From positions 77,589,986-77,653,985 of the forward strand of contig CM047426.1 of assembly GCA_026168455.1 (NCBI GenBank): a DNA stretch of 64,000 bases. The letters are read 5' to 3'. Position 1 is the stretch's first letter; each line of letters begins with the position of its first letter. This document shows positions 13,784-26,730 of this stretch, one piece after another. This stretch comes from Theocolax elegans (taxonomy: Eukaryota > Arthropoda > Insecta > Hymenoptera > Cerocephalidae). The notes beneath the pieces are model-generated. The model did not search any database and was not told the origin of the DNA. It worked only from the letters and a program-made list of their open reading frames with translations. A program made the translations under genes and the position numbers.

Positions 13784-14559
13784 GTAAGTCCTTTGCCTTG
13801 TGCGATTAGTTTTCGTTTTTTAAGGAATTTTAACTTGTCTTGAATATAGTTGAGGTTTTGGTAGTACACAGATATGAAGATATAAATTTTAGATCCTTTT
13901 CAAGTGATTTTAGAGTTTTTACAAAGTTTTAAAATAATTACTATTTCTATAGTTTGCATATTTCGATGCTTTGCACAAAGAGATGAGATATAAAATAAAT
14001 TTTTTAAATAACAAAGTAATTTAGAAATGTGTAATTGCTAAAATGAGTGAATTATTTCAATTTTAATACATCAACGAAATATGCCTTTGCATAATTTTTT
14101 ACTTGCTTTATTCACATATAGATTTACATTCATTTTCTTTAATGAGTTTCTTTTCAGATATTTTAATATTTTCATTAATATGCCATTTGTGTGATCGTTT
14201 CTAGGTCACTGAATATGTTACTTGCATAAATCATATTTTTAAACTTAAATTGTAATCGCACACTTTTACTTATATGAACAAAATTGAAGTATAAATAAAT
14301 ATCTAATTTAGTACAAGTATAGAATTTAACGTTATTTTTAAAATTAATGTTAACCACAAAATAATTTATGACGAAAAAATTTCTTCACGATATAAAATTT
14401 TTTGAAACATGGTAAAAAATTTAATAGAGAATATTTTTCAGCAGTATAAGTTAATAAATAAAAAAATAAGTAACAATATAAATAGGAAATATAAAAAAAT
14501 ATCTGTTTAATGAAAAGCTCAAAAAAAACATGTTTGAAGTCTATACGCAAGGGAAAATC

Positions 14560-14780
14560 TCAATCCACATCTTCCTCAAGGTAGGATTTCCTCATTATCA
14601 CTAAAACATTTTTCCGTCCCTCAGTCCCATCGGCGTATCGGACCGGTAAATCTCCCCCATTGCAAATCGTCCTGGCCTGCATCTACTTACGGCGACGCGT
14701 TTGCCGAGCGTGTCATTGCGAGTCGTTTCAGGGATTTACCAGATTACGAGACCTGCCCGCGTGCCTTGAGATCGAATGTG
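14560..14780. other. GC/CpG-rich islet, function unknown
   Basis: The islet includes CpG-dense segments near 14630-14650 and 14690-14725 between very AT-rich flanks. No open frame or RNA fold is convincing. Confidence 0.3.
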
Positions 14781-15249
14781 GGATTATGCGTACCAGTCAG
14801 TTTTGATGACAGTATGTCCGTAGATTGAACTTCTTTTGACTTCTCTTGGGATTCCAAAGAAGAATTTAGTGTATTCTTTATAATGATATATACAAAAGAT
14901 GTGATAATATCGGTAGGTACCAGGGGATCCACTTAAATATTTACAGGGATAACACAAAGATTTTGTTATAATTATTCATGTTTTTTTTTTCTCCATACAT
15001 GAATATAACAGCAAAATATTGAATTGGTGATAGTAACTTCGGAAAGGAGCTCAAACAATTCAGCTTCCTAATTAATTCTATCCTTTGCATTTGAGAGTAA
15101 AAAATTTATACTTTTGGAAATGCCCTCTACTTTCTTTATCACTTAAGAAAAAAATTGAATTTAATACTTAAATCTATAAGAAACGAGATATAATTTTTAA
15201 AAAGATATTGTACCAACAAAAATTTAAGATTTTTATAATATTATATGTA

Positions 15250-15447
15250 CTGTCACGGGCATCGCCGCCTGACTTAGAAAGTATGAAAAGGAGTGAGTGA
15301 CAGATAAGAAGTGTAGGTCGTATCTCGTCGATGATCCCTCGGGTGGACGGTGGTTCGATGGTTACAGCACGATTCGTATACGCTAAGGTTCCGGTCTCGA
15401 ATCTCGCACCTTTCTATTTCTCGTTTCACTCTTTTTCATACGTAACA
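15250..15447 (+). mobile_element. tRNA-like-bearing short TG..CA element, copy C
   Basis: This 198-bp unit begins CTGTCACGGGC and ends CGTAACA, so its tips are an imperfect inverted repeat (TGTYACG). GTA at 15247-15249 and 15448-15450 may be a 3-bp target duplication. Its first 75 bp align with the copy at 29997-30194, including the blocks GACTTAG, TATGA, GAGTGA and GATAAG. From about 15341 to 15410 it holds a tRNA-like segment (GGTTCGATGGTTACAGCA, then GGTCTCGAATC) followed by short T runs. It could be a solo LTR, a TRIM-like unit or a short inverted-repeat element. The tRNA-like part is more degraded than in the two best copies. Confidence 0.6.
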
Positions 15448-15753
15448 GTATATAATAATTTTATTAACCCTTAAAGGTATGACGTATTTTTGAAAAACTT
15501 ATTTGAAATATTTATTTACATGTAAAGGATCTCACAGAATCAAAATGTACGATCGGAACTATCGCGGAATTCGTTCATACTGTTAATTCTTAGGCACTAT
15601 AGAGAATAAGAATCACTTCAAGTGATTTGTGCGACTATTAAAATATTAAACTAATAAAAAGAAACACAAAATTTTAAATACATCAAAAACTGGGGATATA
15701 GCAGCAAAAAATGGAGGAATGAGAATGGTTGTAAGCAGTTTCTATATACCTAT

Positions 15754-15936
15754 TGTATGAAAAGCCTACGACGTGAGGTGAACCCACGTTACGACGCACC
15801 GTTGGATTACGAAACTCGTGCTTTGACCACCAGACCATTCGCGATGCTCAACATCGTTTGCATTCGTCTGCACTTTATTTCCGGTCACACGACTTCTTCT
15901 CGCACATTGACTCGCGTTGATGTACGCGTTATTACA
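15754..15936 (-). mobile_element. tRNA-like-bearing short element, copy D (diverged)
   Basis: Read on the minus strand, this 183-bp unit starts TGTAATAACGCG and ends CATACA. It aligns with copy B through CGCGA-T, GAGAAG, ATAA-GTG and then the tRNA-like core CACGAGTTTCGTAATCC, where copy B has TACGAGATTCGTAATCC. TAT flanks both ends (15751-15753 and 15937-15939), a possible 3-bp duplication. The tRNA-like segment begins about 94 nt from the 5' end, near 15842, as in the other copies. A 66-codon plus-strand frame crosses it but is only a shadow. Confidence 0.5.
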
Positions 15937-16099
15937 TATTTAAATAAGATATATTAAAGTGATATTTTACGCATTAAATTGTAAATAAATTAAAATGATG
16001 GATAATCCCTCATCAGTAATAAAAAAAAAGTAAAGGACAAAATCGGACACACCGAGGTAATAAAAGAAAATAGAATATACAATACAAATGCACCATAGT

Positions 16100-16420
16100 A
16101 GCAATAAAAGAAAAAAAACTGATTTCTTTGTCGATCCAGTATGCAGAGACAAGACTTTTATGGATCGAGTGACCGTAAATATGGAAGAATCGTCGTAATT
16201 CACTGGGAAAACTTGGGATGCGTGAACCAAGGCGTCGAGCATTAGACGCGAGAGAGAAACCAACGGGAGAATATATGCGACGATTCTTTACGAGGTTTGT
16301 AAAGCTCGTGTTTATAGTCGTCAGCTCGTTTCCTTTACTAATGCTATTGACTGCTTTATCGGCCAGTACAATCTCCGAGCGTGGGTGGTAATACCAATGC
16401 TGGAGACTTGTTTGATTATT
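16100..16420. other. GC-richer islet, function unknown
   Basis: Mixed-composition sequence with CpG dinucleotides between AT-rich flanks. The minus-strand 98-codon frame over 15967-16263 is hydrophobic at its C-terminal half, mostly from AT-rich codons, and is not recognisable. Confidence 0.25.
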
Positions 16421-16429
16421 ATATACTTA

Positions 16430-17820
16430 TTTGTTAAAATAACATTTGCGCTTCATTAATTTTACTGCGAGACTTAACGCATGATATAAATCGAGTCGTA
16501 ATATATCTTCATACAACGTTTTATGTTTTAATCTGAATGTATAGTTTTCGAGATTATTAACTTTTACTGCACAGAGATGTAAACGTTGTTTTTACTATTT
16601 TATTATTTATATTATTGAAGCATTATATTTTTAAATTTTAAAAGTTATAGTATTATTTGCATTGTATGTGAAAATCTTTCGAAAATATACTTGGACGACT
16701 TGAGACAATGTATATTATAGTCCACAAAGTTAGAAGCAAATAAAATATAAACCAACAAAGAGACAATATTTTCCCTGAAAATAATTGGCTTTAAAATCTG
16801 AAGCGTTCAAGTGAACTTCTGTGAACTTCTTACCTTTCGCAATTTCCGACTTTAGTAAAGTTTTCTTCGTCTACGGTTACATTTACATTGCGCCTAAGGA
16901 TGTTGTAGCTTATTACAGAGTAGATGAAAAATTTTAAATCTTGATTTTGTTTGAAAAGTGAAACACAAGTTAAAATTACATACTACTGTAACTTGTTATT
17001 GCAAAGTAATTTTAAAATTTAGAATATAATATGAAATTTCGACAGCAATTAAAGATTAATTGACTTAGTATTTTAAACATTTTAAAAATGATTTATAATA
17101 TACTATATTATATACTATATTATTATTACTATATTATAATATATATTTTTAATATACTTTGTTTTAAAAAACAAAAATAGTTATGCTTTGATATGATATG
17201 CTTGAAACCTTGTAAGACGAATACAAATTGCTAAAATTTGTAATAGCCCAAGGATATATTTTTATCGAAATTTAACTATATATGTGCAAAAGATGTGCTC
17301 CGGAAATATTGATTAAAGATTTAAATTTCTTCTTGTTTTTTATTCAATTCAGATTTTAGTACACTAATTGTCATATAAATTTTACTGATTTATTGAGAAA
17401 TTATACTGTTTTATTTGAAAAAATATTGTTGTACGTGCAACAAATACTGCTTAACCTCAAAATCTCTATTTTTTGATAACTGTTATCAGAATCAGACAAA
17501 TGGAACTTGTAAAATGAAGTTGTGTCAAATATATCAGTACACATAACTACATAGAAATTTGACAAATTATAATATTTAAAAATAATAATTAAAATTTAAA
17601 AAAGTTTAAAAAAATAATTCCATTATTCCTATTAATTATAAAAGTTCATCTCCACTACATCTAAAATATAAGAATGTAATACTAGTAAAAAAAAACTTAC
17701 GCAAAAAAATGTTCAAAGATGCCTATGTAATGATAAAAGTTTGAATATCCATCACCCAAAAAAAAAGAAAAAGTCCACAATTTCTCCAAGTAATTTGAAA
17801 ATTCATCACCCTCAAAACTT
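16430..17820. other. AT-rich non-coding stretch
   Basis: No gene is visible. The segment 17095-17155 is almost pure A and T with irregular ATTATA repeats. A short direct repeat TGAACTTCT occurs twice at about 16812-16830. Confidence 0.5.
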
Positions 17821-17829
17821 CAATACTTT

Positions 17830-18110
17830 GTCTTAATAAATCGTAGAAGGAAAACGCGAACGACACAGTTTTGCAGTTCTTCCGCACCGCGGATTTATTT
17901 TGCGTCTGCGCGTATACGAAAAGGTATACCCGTTTCTAGAGGTTTAATCCTAGCGTGAACGTGGATTCCCTACTGGGACGAAGAGGGGTAATTCGCTTTT
18001 TGGTCGACGGCACGGGTGAAGGTGGTTGAAGCGGGAGGGAAAAAGATTGATAGAGAATGTTGTTATCAGGACACACGGTTTAACGTATGGAAGTGGAACC
18101 TACACCGTTT
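17830..18110. other. GC-richer islet, function unknown
   Basis: CpG-rich islet near 17845-18035, with AT-rich DNA on both sides. The only frame is a 66-codon one that runs into AT-rich sequence. It is a candidate conserved non-coding element. Confidence 0.3.
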
Positions 18111-18239
18111 TTCCGTACCTACGTAAAATTGCACTAACTTTGTTTTTTATTCAATTTAAAATTAAAACTTTAAACATATGTTGGGGTGTAGTATTTAACA
18201 AAAGTAAGATTTTAAAGTTATTTTAGTTTACGTATTTAT

Positions 18240-19131
18240 AAATTAATTAATATTTTTATCGGTCTTACAGTCAATTATATGGGCAATCAGATTGCCCCTA
18301 CTTATAATCACCCCCGAAGAATTTATAACTAATATCTCTGTAGCAATAAGTGATGTATTTTTAGCGATTACGACAAAGGGTTTGATATTTTAAAAGTTTT
18401 AAAGACATTTTGTACAACTTATTAATTTATTATCCCAATTTTTTAATACACTTACGATGTTAATATTTTCTTACATAAAGAAAGACAGAATCTTGTATGA
18501 ACATGGATCGCATAAGTCTCGAGTCATCTTCTGATCTTTAATTGTCATATTTTAATTCACACTATAAATATATTTCAATGAAGTACCATACACAGTTTTA
18601 GTATAGTACAAAAGTAGTTTTTTAATTTAACAGTACATATTATTAGTATACTATATCATTGTATTACTGTTTTCTCTTTTACATTAAACTAACCAATACT
18701 TACAATTACTGAAATTCGAAGGAAACAGCTTCTGTAAATAAATCACGTAAATGTCCAAAACATTCAAAATTTAAAAATTTATTTTTAAAGAAACTTGAAA
18801 GAATGGTTATCCTCAAGGCATTTTCGAACAATGAAACTTATTCAGTTGGAAATTTTGATTGTGCATTATGTAACTTTTATAATACGTGGAAGAAAATAAA
18901 TTTGATCCAATATCGAATTTGTAAATTGTTAAAGAAATATTATACGTATATTAAAAATCAAAAATATGTACTATACTTGATTGATAGGTGTACTTGATAA
19001 AACAAATAAATGATTTAAAAAATACATATTATCCATTAGTTACACAAGAAGATTTAAAATTATGTACAAATTTATGGATATAAAAGAAGTAAATTGTTAA
19101 ATTATTTAAGACATTTTTCATCCATTAAATT
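18240..19131. other. AT-rich non-coding stretch
   Basis: I see nothing here that I can name. The 64-codon frame at 18803-18997 is Asn/Lys/Tyr/Ile-rich, as expected of random AT-rich DNA. Confidence 0.5.
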
Positions 19132-19320
19132 TGTAACGGACCTGCGATTGCTTGCACTCAAGAGAAATACAATTGTGTACACAAGAGAAAGATGGAACGA
19201 TAATCCAACGAGTAATTACCAAATATCTAGTTATTTATCTCCGTAGTTAACCTCACAATAGAGCTTAAACTCGAGGTTGAATATACGCACCAAAGTATTA
19301 CCAACATCATGTATTTGTCA
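19132..19320. repeat. LTR-like direct repeat, upstream copy
   Basis: This 189-bp unit starts TGTAACGGACC and ends TTTGTCA. It aligns along its length with 21359-21550 in the same orientation. Shared blocks include GGAACG, ACCAAATA, AGTTA, the 15-mer CTCACAATAGAGCT plus its neighbours, and a terminal CAGTA. TG to CA ends and similar length suggest LTRs or two solo LTRs. The orientation of the parent element is not known. Confidence 0.55.
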
Positions 19321-21358
19321 GTATATAAGACATTTTTCTCTTATGGAAGTTATACACGGTGTATTAATGATAAGAAATATTCACTTGTCCTAAAAAATTC
19401 CTTTGTTTTAGTGCAGTGCAGTCAAACACCATTTTCCAAAACAATTTTTGGAACTCTAACAAGTGAATTCTAACACAACAAGGATAAAAGAGGCAGTCTT
19501 ATCACAACTTTGACCATTATACTTTCTAAATTCGTTGGAGACAAAGATAATGAAAACTGATTTTATTGGACTGAAATTTGTGGCACTATTTAATATGACA
19601 GCGGTTCTATTTTAGATGTCGCGGTGAAAGCTACAACGAATTAATGTCAAACAAAAATCATTTTTCACTGTACCTTCACGATGATGAAAACACACATATC
19701 CCACATGTTTAGCTAACTTGACTTGTATTTTAAGAAATTGCAATTCACAAATAAATTATACAAATAAAAATGTGAAAACTCGATACTTAAACGGAAAATC
19801 TATTAAGCTCTCATACAAATGTCGATGGTAGCATGCGCGTAAACTTTCTAAAACATGGAATTTATAAAGAATCGTCTCTCGAGGAAACTGAAGAACACAA
19901 GAAATATTCTGGAACAACCGCAATTCGATTCTTCCAATATCAGCAGTGTCTCCAAGGTTTCTGATTCCCTATACAACGCGTAAATGCAACAGCCGTAAAT
20001 ATTGCACAAAAATACGAATCATCGAGCCATCAAAGTGTAATACAGGACGAATATTATAATTGTTTCGATGAAAGATTTGTCGGAGATAAAAAATTTATAT
20101 AAATTATCCAAATATTCAATGTAAAATATTGGCGCATGCGGAATCATATAATTTTGTCCAAAATTCTAATAAAAAGTTAGAATCAGACTGAACTTATGAA
20201 CGTACTAATTAATAATTCTGTTTTGCATCCCGGCCCCGGCCAATTGATATACAAGCACCACTGGGGAAATGTATTTTTCAACAAGTACTTTCTTAACAAA
20301 GACATCGCATGACCTTCGTTGCTAATTATCACCACAAAAAAAAATAATTCTGTTCCGACGGAGGAACTTTAACCCCATGCATTTATCAGAATTGTCTCCA
20401 TATGTAGATACTATACAATTTTGTTCCAGAAAATTTTTATATACTTTTTTAAAACGTTTCATTTGCGTAGTATTATGTGGTTCGTCAAAAGACTTTAATG
20501 AAGTTCTTCGGGACGCTGGTATGAATTTTCATAGCCATGAGCCTCATAGGCAGCTACTTGTTTTATATTTTTGTATATACAACAAAATTAAAACAGTTAG
20601 CGTTACATTTACGCAAGCGGTTATACAGCATTTCTAAGGTTATGTGAAATAAATTAAAGCGTATTTACCCCGTACAATTGCACGGTGAGTAGAAGGTTTG
20701 TTTATACCTTGTACAAACTCTTATTCGAATTTAAAGCTCAAAGTTCACAACCCATTTACTTTTCTGACCAAAGAGTCATTTATAATCTACACCATAGTTA
20801 CGTAAACGATATTACGTTTTATCAGTCGCAACTGCAAAGAGCAGCTGTGATGAATAAGACTGATGCCAAACGTATCGAACTATTAATATTAATACGGCTA
20901 AAAATGAATAGAGTTAATTACTAGCGAAGGCTATTCCTATAAAATAATATTTATTAATTATTAAAGTTATTTATAATTAAATCAAATTGTAATTAAATTC
21001 AATTATAAAATTTGTACACAAAATTTGTAAAGATAATAATATAAAGTCCGTTAACACCGGAAAATAATCAACATTATTTGTGCGTATTCGATAACTTAAC
21101 ATAATTCGAAATATATACCGAAATGACATATGAATGAACTACAAAGTTCATCGAGAACTAGAAAGACCGATCATTTCTGGCAATGTAACACACATATTAT
21201 GACTACACGAACATCTTTTTACACATCCTTAGATAAAATCATGTATAAACCGTCACCACTAAACAAATATCGCGCGGTACGTAAATGGTTCAAATCCTTT
21301 AAAGATATATTATTGCTTACAATGGAATTGTAATCTTAGATATCAAGATGCCGACATT
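19321..21358. other. Interval between the two LTR-like repeats
   Basis: These 2.0 kb contain no recognisable gag, protease or reverse transcriptase. Frames of 86 codons (20377-20637) and 79 codons (20685-20924) have no known motif. I see no clear primer-binding site after 19320 and no convincing polypurine tract before 21359. Either the internal part of an old element has decayed, or the two repeats inserted separately. The C+G tract CCCGGCCCCGGCC near 20229 is a local oddity. Confidence 0.35.
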
Positions 21359-21550
21359 TGTGATTTGGAGGACTTTGAAGTCAAGTTCCTCGCCATACCG
21401 ACAAGACAGAGAAGGAACGTACGTCCAAGAACGCGTAACACGTACTGTAATCACCAAATACCGAGTTAGTTATTTCGGTACTTAATCTCACAATAGAGCT
21501 CATGCTCCAATCTGAGCAAACGTGCTACTTACCCCTATATGTACCTAACA
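21359..21550. repeat. LTR-like direct repeat, downstream copy
   Basis: This 192-bp unit starts TGTGATTTGG and ends CCTAACA, in the same orientation as 19132-19320 and nearly the same length. The best-matching part spans about 21404-21500, including ACCAAATACCGAGTTA and CTCACAATAGAGCTC. The flanks do not show a target duplication with the first copy's left flank, so the pair is either very old or independent. Confidence 0.55.
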
Positions 21551-22560
21551 GTACATGTGTATATATGAATATACATTACTAATTTATAATAAATAGCTGG
21601 AAAATGTTTAAAATATATACATTTATAATAGAATAATGTATCATTATAAAATTAATAATTAATCAAGTAACAGCATTTCAATAAACCGATGCGCAATTAA
21701 AACGCAATATCGATAATAAAATTACCAGTGTATGGGTTCGTCTATATTACTTTAAAATCTACCCTTACTTTTTGTTCTACATTATCTCATTCGCGTATAA
21801 CATTTCCCGAGAAATCCATACTGAAAAGTCAGCTCGAATTTCCCATCGCGATCTAAAGATTGAATATTTTCCCGCATATCGATTTCAAAATCGATTCGAA
21901 TATCTCGATGTCGCTTTCTACTTTTCCGCGAGTGCATTAAAGAGTTTAATACACGCAAGAATATTTTTGCGTGTGCGTGCATTGCGAGCGTCGTAAAATA
22001 CGTTTCACTTGGGATTTTACGAGACCTGCAACGGAGCCTATATAATAATTTTCTGTGTTCAAGTTGACTGGTTGAAAGCATGTAAGGCTAAAAATTTATG
22101 AATAAAAATTAATAATACATATTATTTGTTTTATAGTTACATACCAGATATCTAAAGGTGCAAATTGTATACGTCAAATTAGCAATTCCAAAGTTGATAG
22201 AATAAACGTAATCGAATTATTTTTTCAAAAATTTGGTTAATGCAAAAAAAAGGTTTTATTTAGTCAACAGCTGTTAATCGATTAGTATGTAAACATATTT
22301 ACAATTTATTTATATAATATGAATTGTTTACGATAGCAGAGAACAAAGATTAATTTGTTCACACACCTATATTTTCTCGAATACATATAAATTATTATTC
22401 AATTGCTATTTCCCATCAAAACAATTAATGTATCAGTCCGCGTACATAAAATTATTTCGAAGTACTATCGAAAATTCATCAGCCGGAAATCGATGAAAAC
22501 ATTCAAGGAATGTAAATGGAACAGCTTGAAGCGCAAATGAGTCTGTATCCAGATTTATAC
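21551..22560. other. Non-coding stretch with a mixed-composition patch
   Basis: The patch 21770-22080 has open frames on both strands (74 codons plus, 99 codons minus) that overlap each other. That is typical of a compositional effect and not of a gene. No domain is visible in either. Confidence 0.4.
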
Positions 22561-22599
22561 TTACTAATCGCTCGGGTACAAAAGAAATACCAAAACGTA

Positions 22600-22860
22600 C
22601 AAACGGACACTTAAAGAGAAAAACGAGAGAAAAAGATTGGAGCTATATCCAAGTGTATAAAAGCGATGCGGCAATTTATGGATTTTAGGTCGTATTCCCT
22701 TTGAAACAATGCACTCAATCAGTCGCGGTGCGCGTGGTGATCGTTCGGAAATAGAAATCGGTTTGCTGCGTGTGGAATTTCGAGGGACTGACGCATCGTT
22801 TTCGCAATGACTTCCTTTCTTCGCATTAAGAGCTTGCAATGAGTGCGATGCTCATTTTTG
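22600..22860. other. GC-richer islet, function unknown
   Basis: CpG-rich islet with a minus-strand 91-codon frame (22564-22839), Ser/Arg/Pro-rich and unrecognised. A TATAAAAG string on the plus strand near 22656 has no initiator at the right distance. Probably regulatory or neutral DNA. Confidence 0.3.
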
Positions 22861-22869
22861 GCGATGACG

Positions 22870-24350
22870 AGGAATTTTAGATTGTTGTCTACTTATAATT
22901 GAGAAACGAAATTCTGAAAGAAAATATTACTTTGATCGATTTACGGATAATTTTAATAATACTTTATATGAATATTTTTTATTTACAGTAATTAATAATC
23001 GTTGAAATTATTCCTTTTAATCATAATTATTATCATCATAATTTCAAATAAAACAAAAAGACTATACCTAAGTACAAAAATTCGTGTTATTAATCAAGCT
23101 GCCTTTATTGCTTCTTTCATTTTTTGTGACAATAGAGAACGTGAAAAAGTTCACGTATTCCTCAGTAAAACTGCAAGAGGACGAGTTATGTGTTTTTCAG
23201 CTTTTCAAGTGGCGCTAGAAGAAATAAAAAAAAGTTGTCCGAATACCAACTGCAAGTTTGCATTTGCGAAGGTGCGCAAAAGAAGCGTACTTTTTTCAGC
23301 AGTCTGCAGAATTTACTTGCACAACTTACATAATTTTATAAAATGGAACGAAATTAATTAATTTTTCGTTTATACTTCATTTGTATTGTACAGTCAATAG
23401 AAATATTTAAGAACTAATTTATTGAATTATTATCACGTATAATTATATAAGCGTTATTGGGTTCGATTAATTGTTCAATTGTAAATTACTTGCACTGTAA
23501 ATTGATACTAGCAATATAAACAAATCGTAAACTCAAATATTTGGCAAGAACAATCAACTACGATTTACTTGATTTTAAATCTACTCGTTTTTTATTTGCA
23601 TTTTCTTTTTTACACTCGTTTCTTTCTGGACGATTTATTTGTCTTAATTTGTCTGTTTCGCCTGTCTTCAGCATACTTTTTCACGCCTTAGACTTTCCAT
23701 TTTTTCCATTATCCAGATTCGATGGTAGTATAAATTTATCGAATATTTTCGTAAAAGGCATTTGATCTGTAGTCTTCAATATTTTATTTGTGGAATAATT
23801 TATGGTACAATTACAAATCAATATATTATATTTTATATTGTTTATTTCAATTAATTAAACGAGTTTAAGTATTTATTCGTTAATGTTTAATTCGGTTTTT
23901 TAATGGCTTTATATTTTTATTTTGGATGCAAACACATATTAATAAAATATTAACAAGAACAATTTCCGATGACGAATAAAAAAGATAATTGTTAATCGAT
24001 TAATTTACAAAAAAATCTGTGTGAATGTCAATTAGTTTTCGAATTTCGATTAAGAATATTTAAAGTTTAATAGAGTTAAATATATAAAGCGTCAACCAAT
24101 TTTAAATGAAACTACAAACGAAATTCAATTCCATTAATTGCGAAAAAGTAATAAAAATGGAAATATATAAATTTAATTTAAGGTTTTTTTAATGTCACGT
24201 TTACTGTACATAACATAATTCTTGAAACTTTGGAGCAATATATCAACTTTACAAATATAACTTAGAACGTAAAGATCAAAGTTAAGGTGGGTATACAGTT
24301 AAAAAAAATAATTACAAATTAAGATTGTAAAAACTGGAATCGGTATTATG
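22870..24350. other. AT-rich non-coding stretch
   Basis: This holds the longest open frame of the window (23002-23361, 119 codons, plus). It begins with a run of Ile from an ATT/ATC tract and has no recognisable domain. Everything else is plain AT-rich DNA. Confidence 0.45.
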
Positions 24351-24359
24351 TTTACTAAA

Positions 24360-24650
24360 TACGGAATCCCGTTTTAATATTAGCGGATTCGATTCTCTTT
24401 GCGTTACCGACAATCCACATTGCCGAAGATCGATGGATTTTTTCCAGAATCCCAGCTCACTCGGTTTTACTTCTTTCTTTTTTTCTGTGCCCCTTTCTTT
24501 TAATCTCTCAGCGGCTCTGGAACGTGTTTTATCCGCCCGCGAGATTTATGATGTTCGCGCCTTTTCTCCGTGCCACCGGAAACGAGGCGAGTCAAACGCA
24601 AGAAAGAAAATATAACACCAAGGGACAGTTTATTTTCTCTGGTTCGATAT
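24360..24650. other. GC-richer islet, function unknown
   Basis: The islet has two denser parts (about 24365-24440 and 24500-24600) with many CpG dinucleotides. Its 60-codon frame is Ser/Phe-rich and unrecognised. Sharp borders with AT-rich DNA make it a good candidate for a conserved non-coding element. Confidence 0.3.
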
Positions 24651-25089
24651 GGATTCTTCTACACTTGCGTTGAATATGTTGAAACAAAGCATGGTAGGTA
24701 TTGTGCTCTTTCGAGGTAATTGCAATTATAAATTTATAATCAAGGCAAGTGACAAAGCTACCGTGTAAATAAGAGGGTAGCTAACTAATCTTTTAAGTCA
24801 AATAAATTATTTAATTATTGAGTTAAACTTAACTTATTTACAAATAGATTATTAAATAACAAAACAATTATTTCGAACTTAATAAAAAATACCGAAGTTT
24901 ATGCAATCTCATTCGTAAAATAATTTTAAAAAACACTACGAAATTATTGAAAACGTAATTATTTAAAAATTTTAATAAAATCTGGACACAAATATACAAT
25001 TGTTCTTATTTAATATTTTTATTTTATTTCTGAAGATAAATAATAATATGAAATCGAATTTTAAAAAAATGTATTTTACACAATCACTA

Positions 25090-25470
25090 AGATAATTTCC
25101 ACTGACTCGGTCGAAAGTGTGACTTGGAACAGGAATATGCAAATACTACCGCAAGTATTATCCGAGCTAAATCAGCCAGAAAAAAGAAGCATTTACGGTG
25201 TCAAAGCGATACAATAAACAGAAATTTTTCATTCTGACAAAACGTAGGATAAAAAAGTAAAAAAGGCGCGAAATCGTGGGGGGAGCTATCCAAACGGACT
25301 TCTCTAACCACAAGCTAGGATATTAACGATCGTGGGAGTCACGACGCCACTAAAACTTTTTGACGAAAGCGAAGCGTTAAAGCGGGTGCCGTGAAAATGC
25401 CTGTTATCCGCGATGCTTCTCGGCATAAAAGAGACGACGAAACGCGACCGACTTTTCTTGTATGTAATAT
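25090..25470. other. GC-richer islet, function unknown
   Basis: Mixed-composition islet that includes a G-rich run GTGGGGGGAGC near 25275. Frames on both strands overlap (minus 25304-25495, plus 25391-25717) and neither is recognisable. A short AT repeat follows at 25467-25482. Confidence 0.3.
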
Positions 25471-26199
25471 ATATATATATATGTATTACTATCAAGTCAT
25501 CCCTTTATCTCCGCTTCTCATGCCTTTTTTCCTTTCTATAACGTTTATTTCCCTCTTTTTACGTGGAAGGAATTCTCGTACTTTTCACGATAGATTAATG
25601 ATACTGTTAATTTTGCAATTTTATACTTTTCAAATATTCCTGAGAGTTCGTTCAAGTTTATGCCTTTTTATTACTCTCGAACCTCGAGCTTTATGTCGAT
25701 TCTTTATGGAAAAGTAGCTTTGGTGATTATTTGAAAATTATGCAGTTTTCCTCGGATGGAGTACGAACGAGTAAATAATCCGAATTAAGTGAATAGTAAT
25801 GCAGCTCATTCAGAAATGATTTATACCCTTGTCATTTTATGAATGTTTACGCACGGTTAAATTTCCATTTAAACATTAATACTTGTGTATATAATCACCG
25901 TGCAAAAATTTGCTTATAATTTTTAATATTTATTCAATCATTTAATTTAGTGCTTAGATGATTAAACATTAATTAATTAGTAATTATATAGACAATCCAG
26001 TTTTCTTTATGTTTCTTGTTTATAAATGTTTATGCATATGTTCATGTATTATTGTGACAACTCGATGTGAGTAGCAAGTGGTTCTTTTCTAAAATACAAT
26101 TGCTACATTTAGTCTTTTCGTTACCATATTTCTGTAAAAATATACAAATATAAATAATATAAGGTAAAGTGAGAAAGAACATTGTTCCGTATATAAACA

Positions 26200-26730
26200 C
26201 GAAAATCTCTTATAAATCTTAAAGAAATAAAACGAAACGCAGGCATAAATCTATCATACTCAAAACTTTTCCAGAACGAAAATGTTTTCTCCGCGACGAT
26301 TTTACACCAAAAATTTTCCAACCTTAAACTCTCGTAGGTGCTTAACTTCGATATCAAAGAGCGGAAAAGTAACACGGTGTATATAACTTTATATCCGAAA
26401 CCTGGCAAAGTTCACGATACAGTTAGACCATAAACTTTGTCCCCACAGTCCATCTTTTATTTTTCTAAGACTGAAAGGGAGACGGTGTCCAACGTCGGAC
26501 GTTATGAAAACAATGCGCCATTGTTAGCTCGGCGTAATGAGTTATCCTTCGTCGTTTTCTCCCTTCCTCGGGTTCTTTTTGCGATAAAACGCGAGAGATT
26601 CGAGAGGGCAAGTAACTTCTATTTTTTGCTGAGCTTCCTCTTTCTCACTCTCTCCGTTGATTTTCCGGAGGATGAGTCGCTTTATTTCTTGCGACTTGGT
26701 CGTTGTAACTGCCCCTTTTTGTAATTATCT
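26200..26730. other. Mixed-composition islet, function unknown
   Basis: About 500 bp with more G+C than the flanks. It carries 95-codon frames on opposite strands (26121-26408 minus and 26437-26724 plus), neither with a known motif. The plus frame is Phe/Leu/Arg-rich, which follows from TTT/CTT-rich pyrimidine tracts. Confidence 0.3.

Noticed and set aside
22656..22700. TATAAAAG as a promoter
   Set aside because: No initiator at 25-35 nt downstream.
23002..23361. Longest frame, 119 codons, plus strand
   Set aside because: It begins with an Ile run from an ATT/ATC tract, has no known motif, and its length is within what chance gives in 64 kb of AT-rich DNA.
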